Below, one piece after another: positions 9,004 through 16,446 of a stretch of DNA of 64,000 nt. Source of the DNA: Algoriphagus antarcticus (GTDB lineage: Bacteria; Bacteroidota; Bacteroidia; Cytophagales; Cyclobacteriaceae); NCBI RefSeq assembly GCF_002150685.1, contig NZ_MSSW01000009.1, positions 62,001 through 126,000 of the forward strand, read 5' to 3'. Every line of letters begins with the position of its first letter. Position 1 is the stretch's first letter. The translations under genes and the position numbers were made by a program. The notes beneath the pieces are model-generated. The model searched no databases and was not told the origin of the DNA. It saw only the letters and a program-made list of their open reading frames with translations.

Positions 9004-10290
9004 ATGAAAACACTGTTTGCTTCATTGGGAACTCGTGGAGATATTGAGCCATTTTTGGCACAAGCTGAGATTTTTGCTGAATCAGGACATGCCGTCATCT
9101 GTCTTTTTCCTGAACAATTTAGAGAAACCGTGACCCAACTTGGGTACGAATTCATCGGTTTTGACGAAGGTTTTCTAGAGATGCTAGAAACTCAAAGTGG
9201 AAAAACCATCATGGGCGGAGGTGGAAATGCCTGGAATCAACTTAAAAACTATTTCAAGTTGGCAAAAAGCTCCATGAGCCTGCAGCACACGCTCATCACT
9301 CAACAGCGAGAGGCAATCAGTACCCACAATCCTGATCGAATTGTGTTTCATGCAAAGTGTCTATTCTATTATGTGGCAGCAATGGCAGACCCTGACCGCT
9401 TTACTTTTCTTACTCCTCTCCCCTGTCTTACACATCCTTCTCATGAATATGCTCATATCGGCTTAGGTAAATGGAAGCCCTTTAGTCCAAAGTGGAATCT
9501 CAAATCTTATGATTTGATAAATGGAGCGAGGCGCCTTGCAATGAAGAAATTCCTTGGAAAATATTATTCAGATTTCCCGTCTTTAAATATCAATTCAACT
9601 ACTTTGAAGGAGTTTGAACTCGCCAGACTTCAAACTATTTACACCATTTCTCCATCCCTATTCCCGAGGCCTTCTATCTGGCCAGAATCAGCCAAGATCG
9701 TGGGATACTACTTTAGAAATCAACTCAAGGAATATCAACCTTCAAATGAGCTAAGTGAATGGTTAAAAAAGTACCCAAAGGCAATTTTGCTCACATTTGG
9801 CTCGATGAGCAACACTAAGCCCAAAGAATACTCTAAAACCATCATAAACCTGTTGCAAAAGCACCAAATACCAACAATCGTAAATACTTCCTGGGGAGGA
9901 TTGGAGCGACTACAGGATAGTGAAGAGTCCATTTTCTATGTAAATCAAATTCCTTACGACTGGATTCTTCCCCAGCTTTATGGAATTATTCATCATGGTG
10001 GATCGGGCACTACTCATCAGGGTGCTGCTCATGGATGCGTGCAGATGATCGTTCCTCATATTATTGACCAGTACTTTTGGAATAGAATTATTGAAAAGCG
10101 GCAGATAGGGCCCTTGGGAATTAGTATACATAATTTGGATGCAGGCAAATTTGAGATAGCTTTGAAAGACTTTTGGACGAATCATGTTTACTCTGAAAAT
10201 GCACTGAAGCTTTCCCTGCAAATAAAAAAAGAAGCTAAACGTGATACTGTTCTTAACCTTGTTTTGAATAAAAACTCTATCAATAAGTAA
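9004..10290 (+). CDS. UDP-glycosyltransferase, GT1 (sterol/lipid glucosyltransferase-like)
   Basis: 428 residues with a GT-B fold. The N-terminus MKTLFASLGTRGDIEPFLAQA carries the GTRGDxxPF motif of GT28/GT1 lipid and sterol glycosyltransferases. The C-terminal nucleotide-sugar site is recognisable as GIIHHGGSGTTHQGAAHG (PSPG-like) followed by PHIIDQYFW. No signal peptide; probably cytosolic or peripheral at the inner membrane. The acceptor is unknown. The next gene, a GH32 lipoprotein, starts at the base after its stop codon, so the two are very likely co-transcribed and translationally coupled. Confidence 0.88.
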   Translation: MKTLFASLGTRGDIEPFLAQAEIFAESGHAVICLFPEQFRETVTQLGYEFIGFDEGFLEMLETQSGKTIMGGGGNAWNQLKNYFKLAKSSMSLQHTLITQQREAISTHNPDRIVFHAKCLFYYVAAMADPDRFTFLTPLPCLTHPSHEYAHIGLGKWKPFSPKWNLKSYDLINGARRLAMKKFLGKYYSDFPSLNINSTTLKEFELARLQTIYTISPSLFPRPSIWPESAKIVGYYFRNQLKEYQPSNELSEWLKKYPKAILLTFGSMSNTKPKEYSKTIINLLQKHQIPTIVNTSWGGLERLQDSEESIFYVNQIPYDWILPQLYGIIHHGGSGTTHQGAAHGCVQMIVPHIIDQYFWNRIIEKRQIGPLGISIHNLDAGKFEIALKDFWTNHVYSENALKLSLQIKKEAKRDTVLNLVLNKNSINK

Positions 10291-11778
10291 ATGAATCGAA
10301 ATAATCTTTTACTCCTGACTCTATTTAGCATTTCGCTTGTCAGTTGCCAATCGAATCCAGAAATCACTTTTGAATCCATCACTACCGAGGAATTCAGACC
10401 TTCCTATCACTTCACTCCCGCATCAGGCTGGATGAATGACCCGAATGGATTGGTATATTTGGATGGGGAATACCACCTCTTTTATCAGCATTATCCTGAC
10501 AGTACGGTGTGGGGACCAATGCACTGGGGACATGCTGTTTCTACTGATTTGATAAACTGGGAGCCACTTCCGGTAGCACTTTATCCAGATAGTCTAGGTT
10601 ATATTTTCTCAGGAAGTGCAGTTTTCGATGCTGACAACAGTTCTGGACTTGGCACTGCTGAAAATCCTCCTTTGGTTGCTATTTTCACCTACCACAACGC
10701 CGAAGAAGCAAATACATCCTCAGATACTTTCCAAAACCAAGCCATCGCATTCTCTCTCGACAAAGGCAGAACATGGGAGAAATATGAAGGAAATCCTGTG
10801 TTGCCCAATCCTGGAATTCGTGACTTCCGCGACCCAAAAGTATCCCAAATCACAAATCCCGACGGCACGAACTCTTGGATAATGACACTGGCAGTTCTAG
10901 ATCAAATCAATTTTTATAGCTCAACGGATTTGAAGACTTGGAATTTGCTGAGTGAGTTTGGAAAAACAATTGGAGCACATGGCGGAGTATGGGAATGTCC
11001 TGACTTACTTCCGTTCAAAACGCCTTTGGGCAAAGACAAATGGGTATTGCTAGTCAGCATAAATCCTGGTGGACCACAAAATGGATCGGCAACTCAATAT
11101 TTCATTGGCGACTTCGAAAATGGCCAGTTCACTCCGGATGATACCATGATCCGCTGGCTTGATTATGGGCCGGATAATTATGCCGGAGTAACATGGAGTA
11201 ATCTGCCAACCGATCAAAACCGGACGCTTTTTATTGGCTGGATGAGTAACTGGCTCTACGCGAACAAAGTGCCGACAAAAGCCTGGAGATCAGCAACGAC
11301 TGTTCCCAGAGAGTTGAGTTTGTTCGATGTGGATGGCACGCTACTATTGAAATCTGCTCCCGCAAAAGAACTCGAAAAGCTTAGGTCTGAAGAATATAAA
11401 ATGAGCCAAGAATCTTCCGCATTGCCATCTGAAGCAGTGGAGCTGTATGCTGAAGTAGATTCTGACACTTTTTCAATTACATTCTCCAATGAGGTTGGCG
11501 AAAAGCTGGTGATCACAAAAGAGAATAGCTTGGTAAGTATAGATCGCCGAAATGCCGGAAAGAATGATTTTCAACGAGATTTTGCTGCGATCCACTCTGC
11601 ACCTATGAGCTGGGAAGCAAAGGAAATTAGGATTTTTATGGATGCGTCCTCCATCGAGTTATTTGTAAATAATGGAGAGTTAGTGATGACATCCATCCTA
11701 TTCCCGACTAGCCCTTGGAAAAGTGTAGAAATTTCTGAAAACCTCGATTCAGTAAAAATTTTCAACCTTAAAAAATAA
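10291..11778 (+). CDS. glycoside hydrolase family 32 lipoprotein (fructan/sucrose hydrolase)
   Basis: 495 residues with a lipoprotein signal (LVSC, acylated C19), so attached to a membrane facing the periplasm or the cell surface. The GH32 catalytic residues are all visible: nucleophile D50 in WMNDPNG, D181 in FRDPK and the acid/base E235 in ECPD, on a five-bladed propeller, followed by the usual C-terminal beta-sandwich (~360-495). Family members cleave beta-fructosides (levan, inulin, sucrose). There is no SusC/SusD pair or fructokinase nearby, so this is not a complete polysaccharide utilisation locus within the window. It directly abuts the glycosyltransferase gene. Confidence 0.92.
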   Translation: MNRNNLLLLTLFSISLVSCQSNPEITFESITTEEFRPSYHFTPASGWMNDPNGLVYLDGEYHLFYQHYPDSTVWGPMHWGHAVSTDLINWEPLPVALYPDSLGYIFSGSAVFDADNSSGLGTAENPPLVAIFTYHNAEEANTSSDTFQNQAIAFSLDKGRTWEKYEGNPVLPNPGIRDFRDPKVSQITNPDGTNSWIMTLAVLDQINFYSSTDLKTWNLLSEFGKTIGAHGGVWECPDLLPFKTPLGKDKWVLLVSINPGGPQNGSATQYFIGDFENGQFTPDDTMIRWLDYGPDNYAGVTWSNLPTDQNRTLFIGWMSNWLYANKVPTKAWRSATTVPRELSLFDVDGTLLLKSAPAKELEKLRSEEYKMSQESSALPSEAVELYAEVDSDTFSITFSNEVGEKLVITKENSLVSIDRRNAGKNDFQRDFAAIHSAPMSWEAKEIRIFMDASSIELFVNNGELVMTSILFPTSPWKSVEISENLDSVKIFNLKK

Positions 11779-11842
11779 CTTGAACTAACCGCTTGTTTAA
11801 TTGGAATTAATATTCATGCTTTGACCTGAAATTCGAAAATAA

Positions 11843-12187
11843 ATGAACAAACAGCTTTCAGCCGTTATGATTTCCCTCAGCTTGGGTATCTGGCTAGTGG
11901 CTGTTTGTAATTTTTCAGGACAACCCAATTTCCAAGTTAAGCAGACTTCCATTTCTGTTTTATCCGATCTGTCTAGTCTTCCAGATTTGCAGTTTTTCGA
12001 ATTGGGAAATCACCCAGAAGTACCCGGATTTAAAGTTGACTGGAGCCTTTCAGGAAAATTAAATTCAGAGATTGAAAGTTTTGGAAGCCTGTCTGAAATT
12101 GGATGTTTGACTAATTCATTTTTCAAGAAGTTAGTCACCCTTTTTGATGTCAAAATTACATTTTTACATTTTTTCTATCCATGGTAG
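11843..12187 (+). CDS. small exported hypothetical protein
   Basis: 114 residues with an N-terminal hydrophobic segment (AVMISLSLGIWLVAVCNF) that acts as a signal peptide or membrane anchor. The mature part has no motif I recognise; it ends in an aromatic stretch (KITFLHFFYPW). It follows the GH32 gene by ~65 bp on the same strand and might belong to that transcript. Codon use looks normal and no overlapping gene competes. Function unknown. Confidence 0.55.
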   Translation: MNKQLSAVMISLSLGIWLVAVCNFSGQPNFQVKQTSISVLSDLSSLPDLQFFELGNHPEVPGFKVDWSLSGKLNSEIESFGSLSEIGCLTNSFFKKLVTLFDVKITFLHFFYPW

Positions 12188-12259
12188 AAGTGAATTGACT
12201 CAGCCCTGAGCTTAAGGTTCAGATTTTAATTCAATTCAACTTCAAAACCAATTTCCATC

Positions 12260-12754
12260 ATGTTTGACATCGATCCGATGACACTTATTGTGTCTGCCCT
12301 TCTCATAGTGGCTTTTGCTAGCCCGCTAATATTTCAAAGATTCAAAAACAAAAACAAGTTAATCCTTCAGCAAGCCACATTTTCTGAGTTTGCCGAGATG
12401 AACAATGCAAGACCTACTCTACATGAGCAATGGAGAAACCACTATCATCTTGGGATAGACACTGAGTCCAAAAAAGTGGTTTATCATAGATTTGGAAGCT
12501 ATCCTGAGCAAACAGTCATTGACCTAAATGAAGTGAAGAAGGTAAGTGTGCAGGAAAAAAGCCGAGTAGTTATAGTGGGCAAGGAAAAACGATTTATCAT
12601 CGATTACCTAGCGCTGCAATTCCATTTCAAGGATGAGTCTCATTCACCAAAAACCTTAGAAACCTACGACGGGGATCTGTACAGTGATATGGCTGGAGAA
12701 AGAGGACTGACAGAAAGGTGGAAAGAAAAAATAGAGAATATTCTAAAATCCTAA
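12260..12754 (+). CDS. hypothetical membrane-anchored protein
   Basis: 164 residues: a short N-terminus, one transmembrane helix at about residues 8-27 (LIVSALLIVAFASPLIF), then a basic, mostly beta-rich cytoplasmic domain (KKVVYHRFGSYPEQTVIDLNEVKKVSV, RVVIVGKEKRFIIDYLALQFHFKD). The pattern of a membrane-tethered PH-like or GRAM-like beta domain is possible but unproven. A GC-rich hairpin follows, just before the NSS transporter gene. Function unknown. Confidence 0.6.
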   Translation: MFDIDPMTLIVSALLIVAFASPLIFQRFKNKNKLILQQATFSEFAEMNNARPTLHEQWRNHYHLGIDTESKKVVYHRFGSYPEQTVIDLNEVKKVSVQEKSRVVIVGKEKRFIIDYLALQFHFKDESHSPKTLETYDGDLYSDMAGERGLTERWKEKIENILKS

Positions 12755-12765
12755 TTCTAAAATCC

Positions 12766-12786
12766 GGGGAAGGTACTGCCTTCCCC
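12766..12786 (+). terminator. hairpin between hypothetical gene and NSS transporter
   Basis: GGGGAAGG-TACTG-CCTTCCCC, a perfect 8-bp stem followed by ATACTTCTTTT. It fits a terminator for the upstream gene; since it lies only 14 bp before the transporter ATG it could also act as an attenuator. Confidence 0.6.
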
Positions 12787-12800
12787 ATACTTCTTTTACA

Positions 12801-14456
12801 ATGAGTATAACTAATGAATCATGGGGATCGCGAGTTGGGCTGATTTTAGCTATGGCAGGAAATGCCGTAGGATTGGGCAACTTCCTGAGATTTCCCGTAC
12901 AGGCAGTGCAAAATGGAGGAGGAGCATTTATATTCCCCTATCTGATCTGTTTTTTGCTAATGGGAATTCCACTTTTATTTATCGAGTGGTCCATTGGCAG
13001 ATATGGAGGAAAATACGGAAATCACAGTACTCCATACATCCTCGATAGTATGTCTAAAAAACCGATTTGGAAGTATATAGGAGTTTTTGGGATTTTCACC
13101 AATATTGCAGTCGTCGCCTATTACACCTACATAGAATCCTGGACTTTCATCTATGTTTTTCATACCCTGGCTGGCACGTTCACTGGCTTGAGCCAGCAGG
13201 AGATCAGTACCTTCTTTTCTGATTATGTGAATTTCACCGGATCAGATTTTGGAATTCCACTTTTCCCTGTGCTGGTCTATATTCTTGTATTGGGAATCAA
13301 TGTTTACATTCTTTCTCAGGGCCTTTCAGGAATAGAGAAAGTTGCAAAAATAGGAATGCCTTTGTTGATTCTTTTTGGGATTATTCTAGCGTTGAAAGGT
13401 TGGACGATGGGTTCAGAGAATGCAAGTGTAGAATTCCCTTTGGCCAATGCTTGGGATGGCATCAACTTCCTCTGGACTCCTCAATATGATTCTTTAGCCA
13501 ATCCCAAAGTTTGGTTGGCAGCAGCCGGACAGATTTTCTTTACCCTCTCGGTGGGAATGGGAAGTATTCAATGCTACGCGTCTTATATCCGGGAAAACGA
13601 AGACATCGCTCTAAATTCCCTTGCAGCAGGTTTTACCAATGAATTTGTAGAAGTTCTTTTGGGAAGTGCGATTGTGATTCCTATAGCAGCCGGATTTCTC
13701 GGTTTGGACTGGGTGTTGGAAAATGCAGGTTTTGGAATGGCATTTCAAACTATGCCATACCTGTTCCAGCAATGGGGAATATTCTTTGGGAATTTTGCAG
13801 GTGTATGCTGGTTTGGTTTACTTTTCTTCGCTGGAATCACCTCTTCGCTGGCAATGGGAACTCCGTGGATGGGTTTTATGAAAGATGAGTTTGGCTGGAG
13901 CAAAAACAAAGGAGCAATTTCCTTCGGGATTATGGCTCTAATTATGGGCTTACCTACCGTTTTATTTTATCAATATGGATATTTTGATGAATACGATTAT
14001 TGGGGCGGAACCGTAAGTTTGGTGGTTTTCGCTTTATTGGAAACGATCCTGTTTGCATGGGTATTCGGCATCAACAAAGGTTGGGAAGAACTCAATCGAG
14101 GAGCCGATATCAGAATTCCGAATGTGTACAAATGGATCATTCAATTTGTAACACCTGTATTGCTTTCACTGGTTTTTGTGGCGGCATTGATCACTCCGGA
14201 AGACAATGACTGGATTGCAGGTTTGAGTACACTTAGTTCTGGGAATGGCTGGGCTTTGGATCATAGTTCTCTGATCGCGAAGTTACTTCACAGTGAATTT
14301 TACGAACAATTGGCTGATCCAAGTTCGGATGCTTCCGTTATCAAGCAAAAGATTTTCTATTCAAATGCCGCCAGAATTCAATTGCTCGCACTTTTTGTGG
14401 CGATCATATGGATCGTATGGTATTCCACTAAAAAGAGGTTAAAAACTGCACTATGA
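12801..14456 (+). CDS. Na+-dependent amino-acid transporter, NSS/SNF family (MetP type)
   Basis: 551-residue inner-membrane symporter with ~12 helices. TM1 carries LILAMAGNAVGLGNFLRFP, the NSS sodium/substrate-binding signature, and NGGGAFIFPYLICFLLMGIP completes TM1b-TM2. TM6 corresponds to QIFFTLSVGMGSIQCYASY and TM8 to FAGITSSLAMG, both expected ligand-contact regions. By family knowledge it imports hydrophobic amino acids such as methionine or alanine with Na+. Its TGA stop overlaps the ATG of a 33-residue protein that looks like the MetS small subunit, which supports MetP-type assignment. Substrate is inferred. Confidence 0.92.
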   Translation: MSITNESWGSRVGLILAMAGNAVGLGNFLRFPVQAVQNGGGAFIFPYLICFLLMGIPLLFIEWSIGRYGGKYGNHSTPYILDSMSKKPIWKYIGVFGIFTNIAVVAYYTYIESWTFIYVFHTLAGTFTGLSQQEISTFFSDYVNFTGSDFGIPLFPVLVYILVLGINVYILSQGLSGIEKVAKIGMPLLILFGIILALKGWTMGSENASVEFPLANAWDGINFLWTPQYDSLANPKVWLAAAGQIFFTLSVGMGSIQCYASYIRENEDIALNSLAAGFTNEFVEVLLGSAIVIPIAAGFLGLDWVLENAGFGMAFQTMPYLFQQWGIFFGNFAGVCWFGLLFFAGITSSLAMGTPWMGFMKDEFGWSKNKGAISFGIMALIMGLPTVLFYQYGYFDEYDYWGGTVSLVVFALLETILFAWVFGINKGWEELNRGADIRIPNVYKWIIQFVTPVLLSLVFVAALITPEDNDWIAGLSTLSSGNGWALDHSSLIAKLLHSEFYEQLADPSSDASVIKQKIFYSNAARIQLLALFVAIIWIVWYSTKKRLKTAL

Positions 14457-14554
14457 ACACATCCGCATTGGTATTGGTGATCTTTACACAGCTGAGTATT
14501 TTGGGTATTACGGCTTATTGCTTTTATCTGGTTTTGAAAAAACCTAAGGTTTAA
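14453..14554 (+). CDS. small subunit of NSS transporter (MetS/MaAIMP_sms-like), 33 aa
   Basis: A 33-codon gene starting in the ATGA overlap with the transporter stop. The product is one hydrophobic helix (ALVLVIFTQLSILGITAYCF) followed by YLVLKKPKV, i.e. a single transmembrane segment with a basic tail. Size, topology and position match the methionine/alanine-import small subunits that accompany MetP-type NSS transporters. The stop-start overlap strongly suggests coupled translation and fixed stoichiometry. I recognise the family from architecture and context rather than from a long alignment. Confidence 0.7.
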   Translation: MNTSALVLVIFTQLSILGITAYCFYLVLKKPKV

Positions 14555-15138
14555 GGAGAGTTTGAGGCTGAAAGTAGGAAGTTTTGGAGATTGACTAAAG
14601 TTGAATTGATTAAATGTGCAAGTGGTAACTGAATGTCATCGATAGAACGATGCACTGTGCAGGCCTGTCATGGTTATGATGCTGCGCTACGCTACATTCG
14701 CACATGTGCAGCGTAGCCGCGAAAAAGAGAAACGAAATCTGGGAGTCCAAGAATTAATAAAATTGATGCCCTCGGTATAGATTCGGGGTGAAAGTGAAAT
14801 CAATGTAAATGAGGATGGAAAGGTTTGAGGTAGGATGTTTTCTTATTAAGGCAATAAATCTCACTAGCAACTTTTTACCTACGATTACAGACGTCTTGCA
14901 TTCGAAGAAAATGGTCTAAAAAAGTAGTAATTTCTTTTTGTTAAGAAGGAAGCAAGCGATCCGTCCATTGTCTTGAAGAGAATGCCGCCCGAAAGGTATC
15001 AGATCTCAATCAGCTGATAGATTTTGAAGTGTAACCCAAATTATTTTTATCTGAAATAATGAATTTGCCTTGGCCTGAAATTGTTTGATTTTCGGTAAAC
15101 TGTAATACTTTTCTACCACAAACATAAGCGCAACTTTC
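14555..15138. other. long intergenic region
   Basis: About 580 bp with no supported gene. One imperfect palindrome occurs near 14680-14720 (TGCTGCGCTACGC ... GCAGCGTAGCCGC). No RNA gene was recognised. Confidence 0.45.
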
Positions 15139-15550
15139 ATGAAGAAAGAATACTCAACTAGTGAAGTCACCATCACTTGGGAACCTCATAAATTCATTCA
15201 TTCCAAGAATTGTATTTCTGGTTTATCTTCAGTTTTTGATTTTGAAAAAAGGCCCTGTTTCAATGCTCAGGGAGCAAGTACTGAAACTATTGTCAAGCAA
15301 ATAGACAATTGCCCAAGTGGTGCGCTGGGATATTATTTTGCAGAGAAGAAAGAAAAAAGTACTGGTGATGTGGAATCAGAAAAATCCATTGAAGTAATTC
15401 CTAACGGACCACTGATGGTCTATGGACACCTCCAAGTCAAACTCCCAATGGTCAAATCAAAACCAAAGTAAAGTTTCGGCCTTCTGCAGATGTGGAGCCA
15501 GCTTAAACAAACCCTTTTGAGATGGTTCTCATAAGAAAATTGGTTCTACC
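15139..15550 (+). pseudogene. Fer4_19 + CDGSH iron-sulfur protein, disrupted in the CDGSH half
   Basis: The readable part (15139-15471, 110 residues) is a divergent 4Fe-4S mono-cluster domain of the YjdI/Fer4_19 type, with cysteines in SKNCISG, RPCFN and DNCPSGAL, then NGPLMVYGHLQV, which in relatives leads into a CDGSH domain. Here a TAA ends the frame. Directly after it, shifted by one base, 15482-15550 reads FCRCGASLNKPF-stop-DGSHKKIGS, clearly the CDGSH motif CxC..S...PxCDGSH with the third cysteine codon replaced by TGA. So there are at least two lesions. The N-terminal domain may still be made as a truncated protein. Confidence 0.8.
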
Positions 15551-15660
15551 ACGAATGTTGTGAAAACTTTGTATCCTAAGAGAATGAAAGTTTTAAGATT
15601 TCCAAAAACAGGCAACTGAATGGTCAAAATCAGATATAAAGCAGCCTGTAAAAAGAATAA

Positions 15661-15720
15661 ACCACAAAGAATCAAAAGAAAACAAAAAGCGGGCTTTTGT
15701 TTTCTTTGTTACTTTGTGGT
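15661..15720. repeat. 60-bp long imperfect palindrome
   Basis: Begins ACCACAAAG and ends CTTTGTGGT, with an internal AAAAGAAAACAAAA / TTTTGTTTTCTTT stem and a GGGC tip. It could be a terminator or a member of the dispersed intergenic palindromes. It sits in a 320-bp stretch without genes before the kefF-like gene. Confidence 0.5.
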
Positions 15721-15874
15721 AAATAAATACGGATTTACTACACCATTTTAGAATTACTTCCATATTTCGAATCGGGTTATTTTAACAATTATTTTATTGA
15801 TCTTAAAAATTTCCCCTTTCACAAAATTCAGGGTAGAACCAGAAAATTAATTTCCAAGGCTAAAGCCTAGATTC

Positions 15875-16435
15875 ATGCGTAAAGTACTCGTCCTTTTTGC
15901 CCACCCAAAATTTGAACATTCTGAGGCAAATAAAGTGCTGATTCAAGCTATTACTGGATTGGAGAATGTTGTGATCAGGGATTTATATGAGCTTTATCCC
16001 GATTTTAATATCTCAATTCAGGCAGAACAGGAAGCACTTTTTGAAGCAGAAATAGTTGTCTGGCATCATCCTATTTACTGGTACTCCTGTCCTCCGCTCA
16101 TGAAGCAATGGATAGACTTGGTATTGGAATTTGGTTGGGCATATGGGCCTGGTGGAATTTATCTCAAAGGAAAATACCTGGTCAATGCGATTACCACCGG
16201 CGGATCTCAGGAGGCATATCAGCATGATGGTAGAAATAACTACAGAATTGAAGACTTTCTGAGGCCATTTGAGCAAACAGCCAGGCTATGTAACATGACG
16301 TATTTGCCTTCATTTCATGTGGCAGGTACGCACAAAATCACTACTTCTGAACTTCAAAAGAAAGCAAATTCTTATAAAGAATTACTCCTTGGACTTCGGG
16401 ATGAATTGGATCTTAGTATTTACCAAAATCCCTAA
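15875..16435 (+). CDS. KefF-like NAD(P)H oxidoreductase (flavodoxin-like fold)
   Basis: 186-residue cytosolic flavoprotein of the KefF/MdaB/NQO1 family. It starts MRKVLVLFAHPKFEHSEANK, the FMN/FAD-binding signature with HP and S, followed by VVWHHPIYWYSCPPLMKQWIDLV, the conserved P.YWYS.PP.K.W.D motif, and TTGGSQEAYQ. KefF binds and activates the KefC glutathione-gated K+ efflux channel; here a KefC homologue begins 11 bp downstream, which makes the ancillary-protein role likely. Length is normal. Confidence 0.9.
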   Translation: MRKVLVLFAHPKFEHSEANKVLIQAITGLENVVIRDLYELYPDFNISIQAEQEALFEAEIVVWHHPIYWYSCPPLMKQWIDLVLEFGWAYGPGGIYLKGKYLVNAITTGGSQEAYQHDGRNNYRIEDFLRPFEQTARLCNMTYLPSFHVAGTHKITTSELQKKANSYKELLLGLRDELDLSIYQNP

Positions 16436-16446
16436 AATTTGAGCTT

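Noticed and set aside
15518..15520. UGA at the third CDGSH cysteine as selenocysteine
   Set aside because: The region is also one base out of frame with the upstream domain and no selenocysteine machinery or SECIS-like hairpin directly after the UGA was recognised; pseudogenisation explains both lesions.
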